Shown piece after piece: positions 12,101-27,100 of a stretch of DNA of 64,000 nucleotides; positions within the stretch are counted from its first letter, which is position 1; each line of letters opens with the position of its first letter. The notes below the pieces were generated by a model, which searched no databases, had not been told where the DNA came from, and saw only the letters and a program-made list of their open reading frames with translations. The stretch covers positions 12,498,692 through 12,562,691 of the forward strand of contig NC_135039.1 of NCBI RefSeq assembly GCF_051020975.1, given 5' to 3'. The translations under genes and the position numbers were made by a program. This DNA comes from Osmia lignaria lignaria (taxonomy: Eukaryota; Arthropoda; Insecta; Hymenoptera; Megachilidae).

Positions 12101-15100
12101 CGAATTTGATATTTATGAGTCTGTTTCGCTCCTATTTTATTATACATCTTTTTGTGAGGTTAGGGTAGGTAACAGAATCTGTTGGTGATTGGTGGCGCCC
12201 TCTGCGTCGCCATTTTCCCTAGGGAAGGCCTCCTTGCTCGGTGCTGTATTCTTCAGGGGAGTAGAGTACGTATAGTCAGACAAGTGATCACATCAGTAGT
12301 ATATGACGATACATAGTCAGACACAATCCTAAATTAAAAAATCCTTAATTCCTGTAACTTTGATTGAACCAAGGCAACCTGTGACATATTTTTGGGTAAT
12401 GTCGTTCGTGATCAAAGAGGGTCGTTCGAATTTCCCTTGTCATCGAACATCGTTGTTCGTGTATCAGATATCGCTGAAATTTACAATTCGAAACCAGCAG
12501 CCCAGATCCTGTCATTATTGACGAGCGCATTCTAATCAGAAACTAATCAGTACTAGCTTAACAACTCAGCGTCAGTTTGGTTAGACCTCCGCCAAACGGC
12601 TCGATGTAATCGAAAATGACGCGCTGTCATGGAAGACAGACACTGTGGCTGGAATATCGATGGGAATCCTGTCCCTCCGTGATCCGGGATCGTATCGAAA
12701 CCCCGCAACATACTGTTTCGCCATAACCTCTATTCAATTGCCCACCTTCAACGATAAAAAAAAAATCCGTAGGAAAAGTTTCACGATTTGTATCTTTTGG
12801 TCGAAAATAGAATCGCAATTTCAAAACGAAAAACTTTCGCGATCCTTGGGTTGATTTATTCGCTCGCCAGCTATCTGTTGCATACCTGCTTGATTAACGA
12901 ACTGTGCGACGCTTATTTCGTCCTTGTTTAATCCAACTGTCCCCCATGATCGATGTTATTAGACCCTTATCCATTAATTCGACTCGAATGAAAAATTTGC
13001 AAATATTCTTGAAAATTGATAACACCTCGTGGTTCGCCTCCGCGGATTTAATATCCCGTCCTCGGTTGGAAGGAACATTATGGTTCATCGACACTGCACG
13101 TACACGCAGTGGATTTACATGGCCCTAATGTCCTTTAAACCATAACAGTCGCCAGCCGTGATTTGTGAGAACGATAAATCCAGTGGAATTTAAGTCCGAT
13201 AGTACTCACGATTTACGATGCTGTGATTTGTGAACGCTGAGATTTACCCCAACGTTGTCGCGTAGTGCTGGCCGTTTAGGGGGGGGATTTGTTTCGGCCA
13301 GGATGGCGCCACTTTCGCTATGAACGTTAATGAACCATTTAACTAATCACCTCCGACCAGTGAATCGGGGGAAGAATAAGAAAAATGCTGATTAAATTAT
13401 TAAAAAAAATATTTCTTTTCGTCGACAGAGCGAGGAGAGCCAGTACGACGTGGACGGCGTCTTCGAGTGTCTTCCCTGTGCAGAGGGCTGCGAGTCCTGC
13501 GAGGACGATTCCCCCTGTGTGGTATCCTTGAACTGGTTAATGAGAACAGCCATTCTGATTCTGGAATGCTGTGTCATTGCCTGTTTGCCGGCTGTCGCCC
13601 TTTTCACATGGAAATATGGAAACGTGAAGGTAAGCACTTGACATTACCATAACGCTATAGATGCTACAGTGTAGATGTTTAACTCGGCGACGACCACAGA
13701 CATATCGGGACGTCGTATGGAAACACCGCAATACCTGAGTCAAAAGCTTCATTTCGTTTGCTCAATTTCGTGCTATTTCTTCCCGGTGCATAAAGAGCTC
13801 CCTTTGAAAATTTGGTTCGGGTAATTTCATTTAGAACTGGGTCACTATTAACCCCGGCGCCGTTCGTAACTTGAAACTCTCAGTGTCTATGAAGATTCCA
13901 CTCTAGTTCGGAATACTTGAACTTAAGTTTTCTTCAGTAGACGGTCAAAGGCGTCGATGTTTTAATTTAATTCCCAAACGTTCGAGTTCGAAGAGTTTTG
14001 GGGAAAGAATGAGGGAAATTAATTAAGCGGAGACCAGAGTCTCGTTGTCTCGAGTCTGGCAACTTGAATCGCACTTTCGAATGCAGATTACGTTTCTGCA
14101 TTGCAAAGTCGAGCCACGGTTTCCGATGTAAATCGAGGCTGTCCCTTCCTCTGGTCAACTTCGAACGCGATGGAGCTAGCTGAAACACACATTTCGACGC
14201 TGGGGATGTTTAAAACTGTTCAAGTATCTGATTTCTTCTCGTTATTCGATAGCTGGACCAATTGGCCTGCCATAAAATCGATTTACATTGATATAGAGAC
14301 GAGATTCGTGCGTCCATCAAGGAAAAAACGCTCGGTCTGTTAGGTAGATAATCGAAAGTTCGATCGGAAGCCTCGCCGGCTAACGAATTTCGCTCTTCAA
14401 TCGGCCGGCGTGATTAAAAAGATTGAAGTGAGCGATGCAACTCGTTTCCAACCTGCTGATTGTTCGTTTCGCCCTCGGTATTTCGAGTTTTTGGGGAAAA
14501 CAATGAGTTTCCGCTTTTGGAAATGAAAAGGTATACCAATTGCGTAGCTTCGAAAGAGACAGATTTCAATTCTTTGTAAAGAATTTTTACGAGAACTTAT
14601 GCTTGAGCGTCAAATTCATCATAGAATAATTAAAAATGTGCTTCATGATCCCTCGGTCTTCGTGGAAATTCAAAAATTTGAAGCTGGATTAAAAATGTTT
14701 TCTGGTGTACCATTAATCAGAGTAATATTTTCCTCAAGTAACGTGCAGATCTGTAATCGAATTTCAACGCTATCCACGAAATGCAACAAGTTGCTGAATT
14801 CCAGCCGGAACTTGAAGCACCTGTGTGTACGTGTGTGTTTGTTCGATCAAACGAATTAGAGAACTCAGTGTAATATATATTCTCGATTAGAAAATATGTT
14901 TCACTTCGATCCATTGTGACCTGTAACTTACAGCCAGCCATTTTGTGCTAACAATTTTGATGAAAAAAGCGTATGCAGAATTTTTTCAAGATAATAGAAT
15001 AATTTAGAGTGAATGAAATAAATAGAACATCCTATAGAAGAAAATAGTGGAATCGAAATAAAAGGGACAAAGGAATTGGAAATAGCAGATGATTCATGGT

Positions 15101-18100
15101 AACTGAGAACTTTAAAGGATCTAAAATTCGCCAGAAGAATTGCCAGCCAATTGTACGCGAGGATCTGGGAATAAATTGTGATACAGGAGGTCATGAGTCG
15201 CTAAAATCCGCTAGTCTCGTACGGAGGAGGCTGTCATCACAGAACGTGAATGGAATAAACGTGCAAAAGTTGGCCGGAAGCCATGCATCCAGGCAATATA
15301 TTTCAGTTTAGCATATAAATGTTTCCAGCAGAACCCGTCCTCCTTCTCACGCATTTCCATGTTCTGAATCGATCCTCTTGTACGATTATATTCCTTTTCT
15401 CCTTTGATACGTGAAGGAATCTATTCTGCCTCGTTGAAAGGTATCAAGTGATAAAAGTATCTATGGACGTATCGAATTTTCAAAGTCTTCCTTAACAGGT
15501 GTAGTCAGTTAGAAAGTGAAGCTACGAAATATCCTTAGAACAGAGACCGGTGGATTGTAGGCCCACAGGAATTGCTGGACGGTACGTCTATTGGGATTGC
15601 GGGTGGTAGGCCCACAGGGGCCGCTGGGTTAATACGTGCACGTGGACCTGCGGGTGGTAGGTCTACAGGGGCCGCTGGGTTAATACGTGCACGGAGACAT
15701 GCGGGTGGTAGGCCTACAGGGGCCACTGGGTTAATATACGTGCATGTGGACCTGCGAGTGGTAGGCCTACAGGGGCCGCTGGGTTAATACGTGCACGGAG
15801 ACATGCGGGTGGTAGGCCTACAGGGGCCACTGGGTTAATATACGTGCACGGAGACCTGCGGGTGGTAGGCCTACAGGGGCCGCTGGGTTAATACGTGCAC
15901 GTGGACCTGCGGGTGGTAGGTCTACAGGGGCCGCTGGGTTAATACGTGCACGGAGACATGCGGGTGGTAGGCCTACAGGGGCCACTGGGTTAATATACGT
16001 GCACGGAGACCTGCGGGTGGTAGGCCCACAGGGGCCGCTGAGTTAATACGTGCACGTGGACCTGCGGGTGGTAGGCCTACAGGGGCCACCGGGTAGTAGG
16101 ACCACAGTGTATTCCCTCACTCTCAGATCCTTACTAAAAATAATATGTGTATCAATGTCTATAGCAATCCATTAATATTGTAGAATCACATCTCAAACTT
16201 GATGATAGAACCAAACTCGATGTTGGATTACCTGCGCATTGTATGGTATACCTAAGCTAAGTATTTCCTTTCCGCGGTCTATGATGTTTCTGTGGTAGTA
16301 TCTTTGATGACAGTAACACTAGAATTGTCTCAGAGCACCGCAGCGTTAATTACTATCTCCAATGGAAATTCCACGTACCTGTAGAAAGGAGGTGTTTGAC
16401 AATACTGAGCACAAAGGACATAGTACGAAACCTTGTCACCTCCTGCAATCGTCTTCAGTCGGAATTGTAAAGGATAAATATGATCTAAGTGGGCAACTGC
16501 CTTGGCTCCATTCTAGCGGATCCCTTTTGGCGAAAGACTCCTCTGGCTGGCGCGAGCAGCTTTAACGAGTTTCTTTGATGTAACGACGCCGGTTGAAAGC
16601 TGCGAACATTAAACTGCTTTACGAGTGCGCGTCTACGTTTACGAGTGCAGTGTCGCGTAATATTCGCCTCTTCACGCTGTAACAAGCTAGATACGATATC
16701 TTGGTTCACGTTGCCAGCCAGTTGGTTTATCGCCCCCTGTCGAATAGATTAACCTCTCCGTGAGCCGGTATACTTCACGCGGCCCTTAGGAAAGGTTAAT
16801 TTGACGTAGTCGAGCGCCGTTAACGGGCTGAGAAGTTGTTTCGTAACACCTGATGCGTTCGAGTCGCTTCAGGCTATCGAGTGATCCCGCTTGAAAATCC
16901 CTTTCTTATCCCGACCGTCTCATCTGTCGGTTCCTTCAGTTCACCTTGAGATCCGGTTATCAGGAGAGGGTAACCCGGTGCTGTTGAGATGGCCACTTAA
17001 TCTTTGAAGGGTTTGATATAATTGGAGTGTCTGAGGTAAGGAGTTCGAAGCAGAGAGGGAAAATTGTGAAAAACGAGGACTGCTCCTTGTTAAACGTAGA
17101 ATCTGAAACCTACAGTACACTTCAACTATTAGTATTATAAAAATTATGAAGATGAACTGATATCAACAACGTATAATCGATTAGAATTTCATCAGAGTTT
17201 GGTTTGGACCGGGTCCAGGTATCCATAGGGCGGATTACATTTAACGCAGTCCCGAATTAAATTTCGCCCAGGTTTAACCTAATCTTGATCTACCTTTAAA
17301 TCAGACCCTCAGGGCACATCGGTATTCGGTTAGAGTTAGAAATGACTTAAAGCCAGATAAGGACTCGGAATGATCCCTAGGAACTCCTCCACCTTGCCTA
17401 TCTACCAGGCTTTCAATTTTAACTTCAAAGTTCCAAGGACATATCGGTAGGACCTAGGACACTGTTCACGAACTGGTTGAACTTTTCTTGGCCCATTAAC
17501 GTCTAGGACGATCCGGAAGAGTAACGATCTAGGTGGGCAAGCTGCAGAACGGTCAGATAATTAAACGGCAAGCTTAATGGACGAATAGCAGGCAAACTGA
17601 CCCTTGGTTAACGATTAAAATCGTAATGAGACCGCATATGTGACGTGCTGGTGGCCCATTAGCGTAACAAGTCGCCGTAGTTGTGACGGTTACTGTCCCA
17701 GGGAATTATTGCACCGCCGGTCGAATCATGTGTACCATTCGCCCGATCTACCTGGTAACGCGGACGCGTGCCAAACCGCTTGGAATTTGCTCTTGAAAAT
17801 CCAACTGTTTCGTGGCGGTGTTACGTCAGCAGTGATGCCGGCTGCATTCGTACAAAGCCGCCAGCAGATGTAACGATGCCGCTATGTATTATTCATTACG
17901 AGACGGCTGTGCGAGGCTTCTTACGTACAGTTAGCGTTCTTGTTACCTCTGATACTCGCTTGTTTTGTGCAGTGGCAGGAAAATTTGTTTGCCTTACCTT
18001 CTCGCTCGGAAAGTCTATTAAAGTGGAACTTCCTCTCTTAGTCCTTGTTGATTGTTGTCAAGTACTTTAACATGTATAACTGCTGTTTATTGTTTAATAA

Positions 18101-21100
18101 AGGTATACAATAGATGAAGGTCTGTATAGCTTTTTCGTTTCGTCTTGTACACTGAGCTTGGGAAGATATTGTTGAATCCCAGTAGTATAAGACGAGGATA
18201 AGTCAGACATGTTTTATTTTGGTACAATTATTAATGGAATGGAGTCGAATAAGTTTGTAAACACATTATGAGATTCATTTTAAATAATTTTAAAGTGTAT
18301 AAAGCGAATTGTATGGAACTGAATTCAGAGGGGATGGGGGAATGCTGGATGCCAGTAGTATAACTCAACCATAAGTCAGACATTCGTTTTTCTGGTGAAA
18401 TAATCAATGAAATGGGGTCGAGTATTTTTTCAATAAAAACTAATAATTGTAATAATAATTTTCATAACTAAACTTCAATAAAATTTTCATCCTAAACGTT
18501 ATACGTCAACTAATTTTCAACAATCAGATAAAACTGACAACCATTTAAGTTTCCGTGTTGGAAAAAAACGTTACAGATTAAAGACACGAGTTGAATGAAA
18601 AGTTCGCAGAAAATTAAAGAGCCGTAAAATGTCAGAGGGCGATGAAGGCAGTGTTGTTCGGCCAGTGGAAAGTTTTCACTTCAACGGCTGTCTGACTTTT
18701 ACGGCCATTTTATTTAGCCGTGACGGGATCGTGACCAGGCCGCTATCGGAAAGGAACCGACATTAATTAACCGAGCACGAGCCGTCCGATTTACGGAAGC
18801 GTTTCTGACGCGAAACTCCGTCTGGCAGAGTAATTTACTTCCGGCCGAACGAAACTCACCCTCCTTCTTCGGTGTTCCCGAACGAAATAACGTGAGATAC
18901 AATTTTCAAAATAAAGGAAATCGTGCCAAACTTCTTTTCATCCATTGAGTGTGCAGTCGAGAGTCGATCTAAAGGCGGGCCTTGATGAATTTTAACGTCG
19001 CATTCGAGCGGGATGGTCGCTTTTGAAGGCGGAAAATCAAGGAAAATTAACGCAGCCGAGCGTGTTCCACGGATCCTTAGTCAGGAAATTAAGAGAAGTG
19101 TCTTCTGGAGCGAGACAAGCAGACGGGTAAAATCATTAGCCAAAGGAGGAGTTCTTCAGGAACGGTTTAACCGTTCCCTCGAGTTCGCCACAAGAATGTT
19201 CTCCTTGCTTTCACCTTTCCTTCCCTTTCGAGCTTTCTGATTTTCCGCTGTTTTATTCTTGGAATATCCATTTCAAAGAACGAAGGATTAAATTTTCATT
19301 TCGAACGAGGTTTAAAAATTATATTGAATTTCACCTAGCGTTGGACATCGATTGACTAAAATTTGAAATTTGATTGAAATATAATTAACCGTTAATTACA
19401 AATACCCACCTTCAATTACCAATTCTCCGTTTTTATGTATAATTAAAATTTAGGCACGGACGTTGAATTTTCAATACCATCCTATTCGTAAATAAATGCA
19501 ATTTGCATTATCATGAAATGATCTCTGAATAAATTATAGTTCTCCGTTCCTTTTCAAGGGTTACTTCGAGGAAAGAAAAGAAAAATTCTTCAAAGGTTTT
19601 TTCCATTCATTTTTCTTCCGAAACCGCCATCTCCCCAGTTTCACGCCCTAATGGCGCGATTTTAATGCGAAGAAGGGGGTTCAAAGTATCGTTAAGTCGG
19701 AAACAAACGAGTGGAACGGCCTTGTCTGTTGGAGAATCCAGGATATTCTGTTGGTCATTAGTCGAAGAACAAGAAGTGTCTGCTCGATAAGAAATGAAAA
19801 AAAAAAAAGAAAAAAAAAGAAAACGGACAGGCGAAGATGGAAGAACGCGGTGAAATATACGCAGCCGGCTTCATTTTTTTTTCTCATTTCCTTTTTCATT
19901 TTCATTTCTCGCCTCGCTGGTGTAATAACGAAATGTATCCTCTTTCTCATGGTGTGCCCATGGTAGAAAATTAAAAGTGAAAAAACGAGAACGAAAGAAT
20001 TCCGTGTTGCACACATGGGACCGTGGCTATTGTTTCATCTCACTTCACCGTATTGTTTTTTACTGCGTTTTGTTGACAGTGTGGTTCGTGTGGGGACAAA
20101 TAGGAACGTGGTGGTTTACATTTCGTATGGAAAAGTGTGATCAAAATAATTTTGGGTAGTCTGCGGAACGTAAATTTTCGGATATCAGTGAAAAAGGATC
20201 GTATATAGTCAGACCTAAGTAGTACTGGACGACGTATGGCCAGGCCTAAGTAGTACAGGACGACGTATGGCCAGGCCTAAGTAGTACAGGACGACGTATG
20301 GCCAGGCCTAAGTAGTACAGGACGACGTATGGCCAGGCCTAAGTAGTACAGGGCGACGTATGGTCAGACCTAAGTAGTACGTGGCTATTTGTGGTCAGAC
20401 CTAAGTAGTAAAGGGCAGTATAGGGTCAGGCGTATGTAATATAGGGTGAAACGTGGTTAGAGCTATGTACATTATATAGGTAATGCATGGTCAGCCCTAA
20501 GTAGTATAGACCTGTGTGTGGCCAGTCCTAAGTAGTATCTGGCGGAGTGCAATCAGACCTAAGTAGTATAAGGTAATTTTTGGTCCGGCCTAAGTAGTAT
20601 AGGGCAGTATAAAATCAGGCCTAAGTAGCACAGAACAGTATATGGTCAGACCCAAGTACTATGGAACAATATATGGTCAGACCCAATTAGCATTGAACTG
20701 TAGACCTAAGTAGTATAGAATCCCATTCTTATGAATAATCGAGGATAGCCCGACGATAAAAATAAACAAAATGGAGATCCCAGTAAATTCTGACCAGCAA
20801 TTCCCTCCATAAATGACACATCCCTTCCCCCCATAAATCAGTAAGAAAAATAGTCAAGTATGGTGGCTACGTTTATTGAAAGGATGCGACGAGCGTTATC
20901 GAACTTCTTCTTGGTAATGAACCTCCAGGGAAATAAGAGAGGATATTTGAACGCTAATACAGATCGAATGAGATTGCTCGTTTTCACGAGGAGCTAAGAT
21001 TTCCTTGTTTCTTGCAAACTTCTTCATTCCTTTTCGATCATTTTTTCCTCTCTCCCTCCGATAATTTAAATCAGTTCGATTTTCAGGGAGGGCCTGAGGT

Positions 21101-24100
21101 AGGCGAGTCGATATTCGAGGCAAACCGACGGATTAACTTATAATCTGATTGCACCCCGCAGACGACTCGGGTATTGATTTCATCAAACTTCCGTTAATGG
21201 CGATCCTTTTCCATCAAGGATTCCCGGGAAATCCGGAAGAATACCGATATGGATTACCTTTCGTTAAAAAATACCGTGGGAAGCAATTTTTATTTATAAA
21301 ATAATGACTTGTTGGTTCTTGGCATCGTTAAAATCTTTTTTCTTTTCTTTTTTAAGAACACTTTGATTGGCCTTGTTTAAAGATTTTTTAAATTTTCAGG
21401 TTCTTAAGTTTTAGGGCTTGATTAATGCTACAAGTAGAATAGGTCAATGGATAGTCAGAATTCTTCTTTTAAGACAGGTTTATTCTACCCCCTGGTAAAC
21501 TGAATAATTAAATTGCTCTTTCATCTGAAATAAAATAATTTCTCTCAAATAAAAACTGGGCCAACATTTTTAAAAACTTCGTCCATTATATTCATTCCCT
21601 TCGTCTGATTACGGGATCTAGAATTTCAGCTCCTATCAATCTCTTTTCTTTTTCTAAATAATTCCGACATTATTTTCGCCCGTTAAAAGCGGACCTTTTC
21701 AACACACCTGTTTTCAGTTCGGATATAAAATATAACAATGGAACGAAAAAGCTTTTGAAATTGTTGGAAAATTTTCGGATGCCAGTTACATTCAATTTAA
21801 ATATCAATATTTCAGCAAAAATTAATATTTTCCTTCTCTTTCTATGGCTACCAATAAAATATCAGTTTTGTGCCATACAGACTGCACTAAAGAAAAAATG
21901 AATACGCTTTGTGCTATGCTTTTATGTTCGCATAAAAAGCAAAAACGATTAGGGCAGGGGTGGGAGATGGTTTGATATGTAAAGCACTCGGCCGTGTCGT
22001 GAAAATGAAAAAAGCAGAGGATAAATAAAATAAAGCTGCTCGCGAGGTCTTTTCCAGATAACTTTAAAAAATATTCGTATTTCTCTTGGGAAAAGTAATT
22101 TCGATGGTACTCCTTTTTTTTCCTGTTCACGGGACGAGAGAACGTTCGATGAATTCGATACCCCATGAGACGAACCTCGTTGAAAATGTAACCTTGAACA
22201 AAAACCTACGACTGGTTCTCGGGAAGGGCAACGGGAGAATTCTTCCGCCTCAATCGTCGACGGGAAATAGAAAAGCTGTGATCGTGATTGCAATATCTCA
22301 CGACGAGTTTTCATCGTTTACTAATTTTTTCTCTCAAAATTTTTCCGGTAAACGCTATTCTATTTCAAGAAGGGCATAACATAATGTTAGTTACCAAGTT
22401 TCATTGTTATAGGTTTACGCGTTTAGGAGATACGAGCGTAAATGTGGTGATATGCCATCCTTGCATATCACCTGAGATAGAGAGTCCGGTACAATTTCAT
22501 CACATAAAAGTATTCGTAAATAGCACTTGTGGCATATCAAATTAAAGCTTAAGGTTTAAGGAAAATAAATACGTAAACGTTTTATTGATATTCCTAATAC
22601 AAAATGGCTGGTCCGTAATTGAAAAAAAGATAATGAGTTAATCAACCTACAATAATGCATATCAGATCTTCAATCGGTTATAACTCAGTCTGAAAAAGGA
22701 ATATCAATGAAGCATTTGTGTAATCATTTTTTATAAATTTTAAACTTTAAATTGATATGCGATATGTGGTATTTTGTAATACTTTCTATGTTTCAAAATT
22801 CACCACTTGATATGCAGTAATTCAGTACTTAAATAAAAGTTGAAAATAATTAAAGTCTCGATAAAAACGAGTAGAAAGAAACATACAGAAAACATGAAGT
22901 TTTTTAGAAAGTAGTAAAAGAATCGCCATAGGACTAACAGTTTGGACAAATATTAAGTTTGTTTGGAAAGTCGTTTATCGACGAGATTGGAGGGGTTCGA
23001 GCCGCAAAATCTTGTTGGATTAAGTAGGAAAACCGTCCCCTAAAAGGGGCCAGAGGATGAGAAATGATCCCATTGTGTCGTGAAAGTTTTCCAAAGGCCG
23101 AGATGGCTCTACTCGCCGAATGCAATTCCAGCCAACTTCCGATTTCCTATTTAACCAATCATCTTCAGACTTTAATATCTCTGTTTCCTGCGTAAACTGT
23201 GTCACTGAACAAACCCTGGAAACTAAAAAAAGAAAAAAAAAAGAACAATTAGAAGACCTATAATTCAATGTTTCTGTTATCCAGAAGGAAATCAATGCAT
23301 TTAAATAAGGGAGGGAGAGAAAAAATCCGAATGAAGAAGAGAAATTTTTATGAAATTTTAAAGCTTCGTTAGTGAAATACGAAGGGAAGGAAAATTCTTT
23401 CCACGAAATTTTGTTATATAATAAATTTTTATTTTTAACAAATATTGTAGTAATCTGATGTTAGAGAAGTCTGCAACTTATTGCGTGCAGTTTGAAATAA
23501 AAAGGAAAGTTTGAAATAGTTGATAGAAGTTACCCAGTGGATCATGATTTTGCAGTTGAAAATATTTGGCTGGGTGAAAAATATTTGAGAATCCCACGGA
23601 CTCGTTTAATCAACTCCGCCGCATAGAAGGGGGTGAAAGTATTTCTAGTGAAACTCGAAAAATTAATATCGAAAAAACATTCTCCCCCGTCTCGCGAGAA
23701 TTCCTTAACACCGCCGAAAAGCTTGCCAGCGAAAACTTTCGCGTGCCTGAGGTACGATATTTCATAGCGGAACATTTGTCTCGTTGAAAACGAGAACCAC
23801 GTCGACGCAGAAATTACGTTCTGTCACTTGCAGTAGTATTAACATGTCTTTGATCAGACCATTCAGTAGAACAGCAGTGAAATATTTCAAACGTGTGAAA
23901 CTTTTTCATTTATTCGGTGACATTTAAAGATTGAATCGTTATTTTAAATAAATTTTCGAATAACCTATATATAAGGGACAACAAAGGGTCTAGCCCTATA
24001 AGCATAGTGAATTGGCCCCAACAACAATTTCGGTTGATATTTATACCACATAATGCCTTTTGCCTAAAGAACAACTGTGACCAATTTCAACCCCCTACTC

Positions 24101-27100
24101 GCACTAATAAGGGAACATGAGGGCAATTACCCTAAACTTTACTATTTTTCTCTTGAAAACTGTTTAAGATATTTGAACACACTAAAGTGCAAATAGTAGG
24201 TATTTATTATATTTTTTTTCAAAATTTTTGTCCGACAATTAAGGGTTGAAAATTAATAAATAAATTTTTGCAGTTGACCTATGTAAATAAATTTCCTAGA
24301 TAAACGTGTCCTATGTCATCAGTGTCTCCAGTTAAGTGACGATACAAATATAAAGAAGAAGGATAATCTCTTTTGACTTACGGAAGCGTCTTTCAAGCAG
24401 CTTTAAAGCCATCCCTCAGCTGGGTTGGAAAGGTGCGAGAAGGGCGTCTTAAAGAAGAAAAGTGGACGTGAAAAATAACACGAAGAAAATGGAAGCACGT
24501 TTGTTGGCTAGGGAATCGGGATGACTGGGGTGGCGGGGGTGGCTGGTTGTGGGTGTAGTCGACTGTATCCTTGGGGATAGCGCATACAAATCGTTGGTCT
24601 TTCGAGGGAAAGCGCATTTATGCACTCCACGAAACGATGGAGTTTCATGGACGCAGCCAGGAACGACCTAACCCAGTTTTGTTCGCAAATCCTGCTATTT
24701 GTCGATCGTGCTTGGGTCTGTCGTAATTTCCGACGACGTCACGCGATTCTTCGACCAAAAATGAGGAAAAAATCTTTAGGGAAGTTTCCTCGTTCGAGAT
24801 CACGTTTCCGAGAATGATGGGATTTAACATTTAGGTAGATGACGCAGTGGTTCTCATCCAACCTTACGTTTTTCTCTTTCAAAACTGTTTAAGTTTACAA
24901 AACTGAGCTAGATCTTCAAATATTAATCAGAACTTAATTATTCGTCGCAGTGGTTCTCATCTCATCTGTTCATTTTTTTAGTATTATTTATGAACATGGT
25001 TTTTAAATATTGCTCTGTAAACATTGTTGTTCTCTATGTTTAAGTTTACAGAACTGAGCTAGATCTTCAAATATTAATCAGAACTTAATTATTCGTCGCA
25101 GTGGTTCTCATCTCATCTGTTCATTTTTTTAGTATTATTTATGAACATGGTTTTTAAATATTGCTCTGTAAACATTGTTGTTCTCTATGTTTAAGTTTAC
25201 AGAACTGAGCTAGATCTTCAAATATTAATCAGAACTTAATTATTCGTCGCAGTGGTTCTCATCTCATCTGTTTATTTTTTTAGTATTATTTATGAACCCA
25301 GCATGGTTTTTAAATATTGCTCTGTAAACATTGTTGTTCTCTATGATCTGTGAAATCAAACCTTTTATTTCTTGCACAATGGAGAGTTTAATTGCTTCTA
25401 CCTTTTCATGTTTCTCGGAGAATTTAATATTTTCATGAACACGTAGCTTCGTTGTTTTCTTCTTTCATTTCACCGTGAAAATTTAATATTTTTCTGCTTT
25501 CCTTTCCATCTCGTTTCCCTTTGAAAACTGAATACTGTGCGCGTGTCAGGGGTATTAACGGAATTCCGAATAATTTAATGCTGAATTATGATATCGCATC
25601 ACCATGGAAGAGTAAATTTATTTTTAATATTTATTTTATTATTTATTTGTTGAATCGCTATGCTAATAAATTTCATTTTGCAGGTGGTGAGAGCAGCCAG
25701 TCCAGTTCTCCTTCGTGTCATCGTGCTCGGTGCATTCTTTATTTATTGCACGGTAAGTAACTTATTAAAATTCATAAGAAATTGTGAAATTAATGAAAAG
25801 TTATTGCATGTTTCTTTAGAATTTTTCAAATGAACGGTTCTTTAAAACTCTTCATGAAAAGCAATAAACATTGTCAATAAATATTTGTCAATATTGTTCT
25901 ACCATCGAGGAAATATTTCATATTCACTAAATATTAAAATCGACAAACTCTTCAGCATTTACTGAATAAACATTTTCGAATATCGTCAATTATTAACTGA
26001 TCCCCCAAACATCGAAATTTATATGAAATAATACAAGTTATAATAAACAGGAATATAACATTTCAGAACCAACATTAACCAGAATAAATATTAAAACAAT
26101 CTTCAATTTCAGAATCATGAACGATATCAATTTTCAACTACAGTTTATCTCAATGTTAGTAATATTAACATTAAAAATAATCTAGAGAACAAATAATATA
26201 GTTTTTAATTATTATATATTATAAAATTCAGTATACAACTGAAAAGTACGAATAAAGAACTGAAAATCAATTCAAATTTTCCCGCGTAAGCGTTTGTGCG
26301 CCAGTGGTGGGGGGCGACGAACCTATAAACATGAGACCGCGTTCGCTGCGCTTTCATTCTCCCCGGAGACGTCTCCGAGGAAGGATGGGAGTTCGGGGCA
26401 TTCCCATCTTCCCTGGGAAAATCTGATTAAATCGCAAGTGTACTATTATAAAATTATTAACATAAGAATATATTGGTTTCTTAAAATCCCCCACCTTCTA
26501 ATTCCCTATTAAAAACACTAGAAATTTTCCGAATATCCCGGTACAGCACGTTTCAATGATGCTACATTATTTATAAGGTTCAAGTACAGTATCGACAATC
26601 GCTATAGCTAATTTAATCGAGTAAGCGACGATGATGGGCATTAAAGTAACAATTGGCCGTTTCGTTCAGTGGCTTTTATCCAATAATCGAGAGGGCCCTT
26701 TTTCTCGGTTAGATCGCGAAATATATACGATCCATCGACACGAGAGGCAGCATGGTAAAAGGTGAACGAAGAGGATCTAATTGGAAATAGTCGCTTAACC
26801 TGGCACGCGATTCTCTGATCGGCTAGGGAAATTATTCTCTCGATTATAGCTGATTATCATCACGCGATACGTAGCGTGAAACGAGGCAGAAATATTCTGG
26901 AAAATTATCGTCGAAAATATAATTATGTTGTTCAAGTGTATTCAGATGAAAGATAGGGTGTTTATTAATTTTCCAATCCAATTATTTTATTGCTGAAAAA
27001 TATTTTCAGTTTTAGTTAATAGTTATGATTGCAGCCTAGAGACATTTTTTTTTCAGTTATGCTACGGTAAATTTGATCTAGGGACATTTTAGCTTTTGTA

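Larger units (their letters stand above)
3594..13428 (+). other. 9.8-kb intron between GPCR exons b and c
   Basis: Donor gtacgt, acceptor ag before 13429. It contains the 104-bp and 178-bp arrays listed separately and a two-copy dispersed motif at 12255-12335. The rest is unique-looking AT-rich sequence with a purine/pyrimidine-skewed patch near 4520-4590. No embedded gene was supported on either strand. Confidence 0.8.
13630..25683 (+). other. 12-kb intron between GPCR exons c and d
   Basis: Donor gtaagc, acceptor ttttgcag. It carries the 51-bp, 31-bp and 151-bp arrays, a divergent duplication at 18.15-18.44 kb and an A-rich tract near 19795. Remaining stretches (13.6-15.5, 16.1-18.1, 20.7-24.8 kb) show no supported gene on either strand. 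A 9-bp perfect hairpin (gtgatatgc ... gcatatcac) sits at about 22448-22472. Confidence 0.75.

Noticed and set aside
15535..15787. Gly/Pro/Ala-rich frames on both strands
   Set aside because: Produced by the GC-rich 51-bp repeat, which is a multiple of three and lacks stops in some frames.
22448..22472. Perfect 9-bp hairpin gtgatatgc/gcatatcac
   Set aside because: Short, isolated and in AT-rich DNA; no terminator, tRNA or regulatory context that would make it meaningful in an insect genome.
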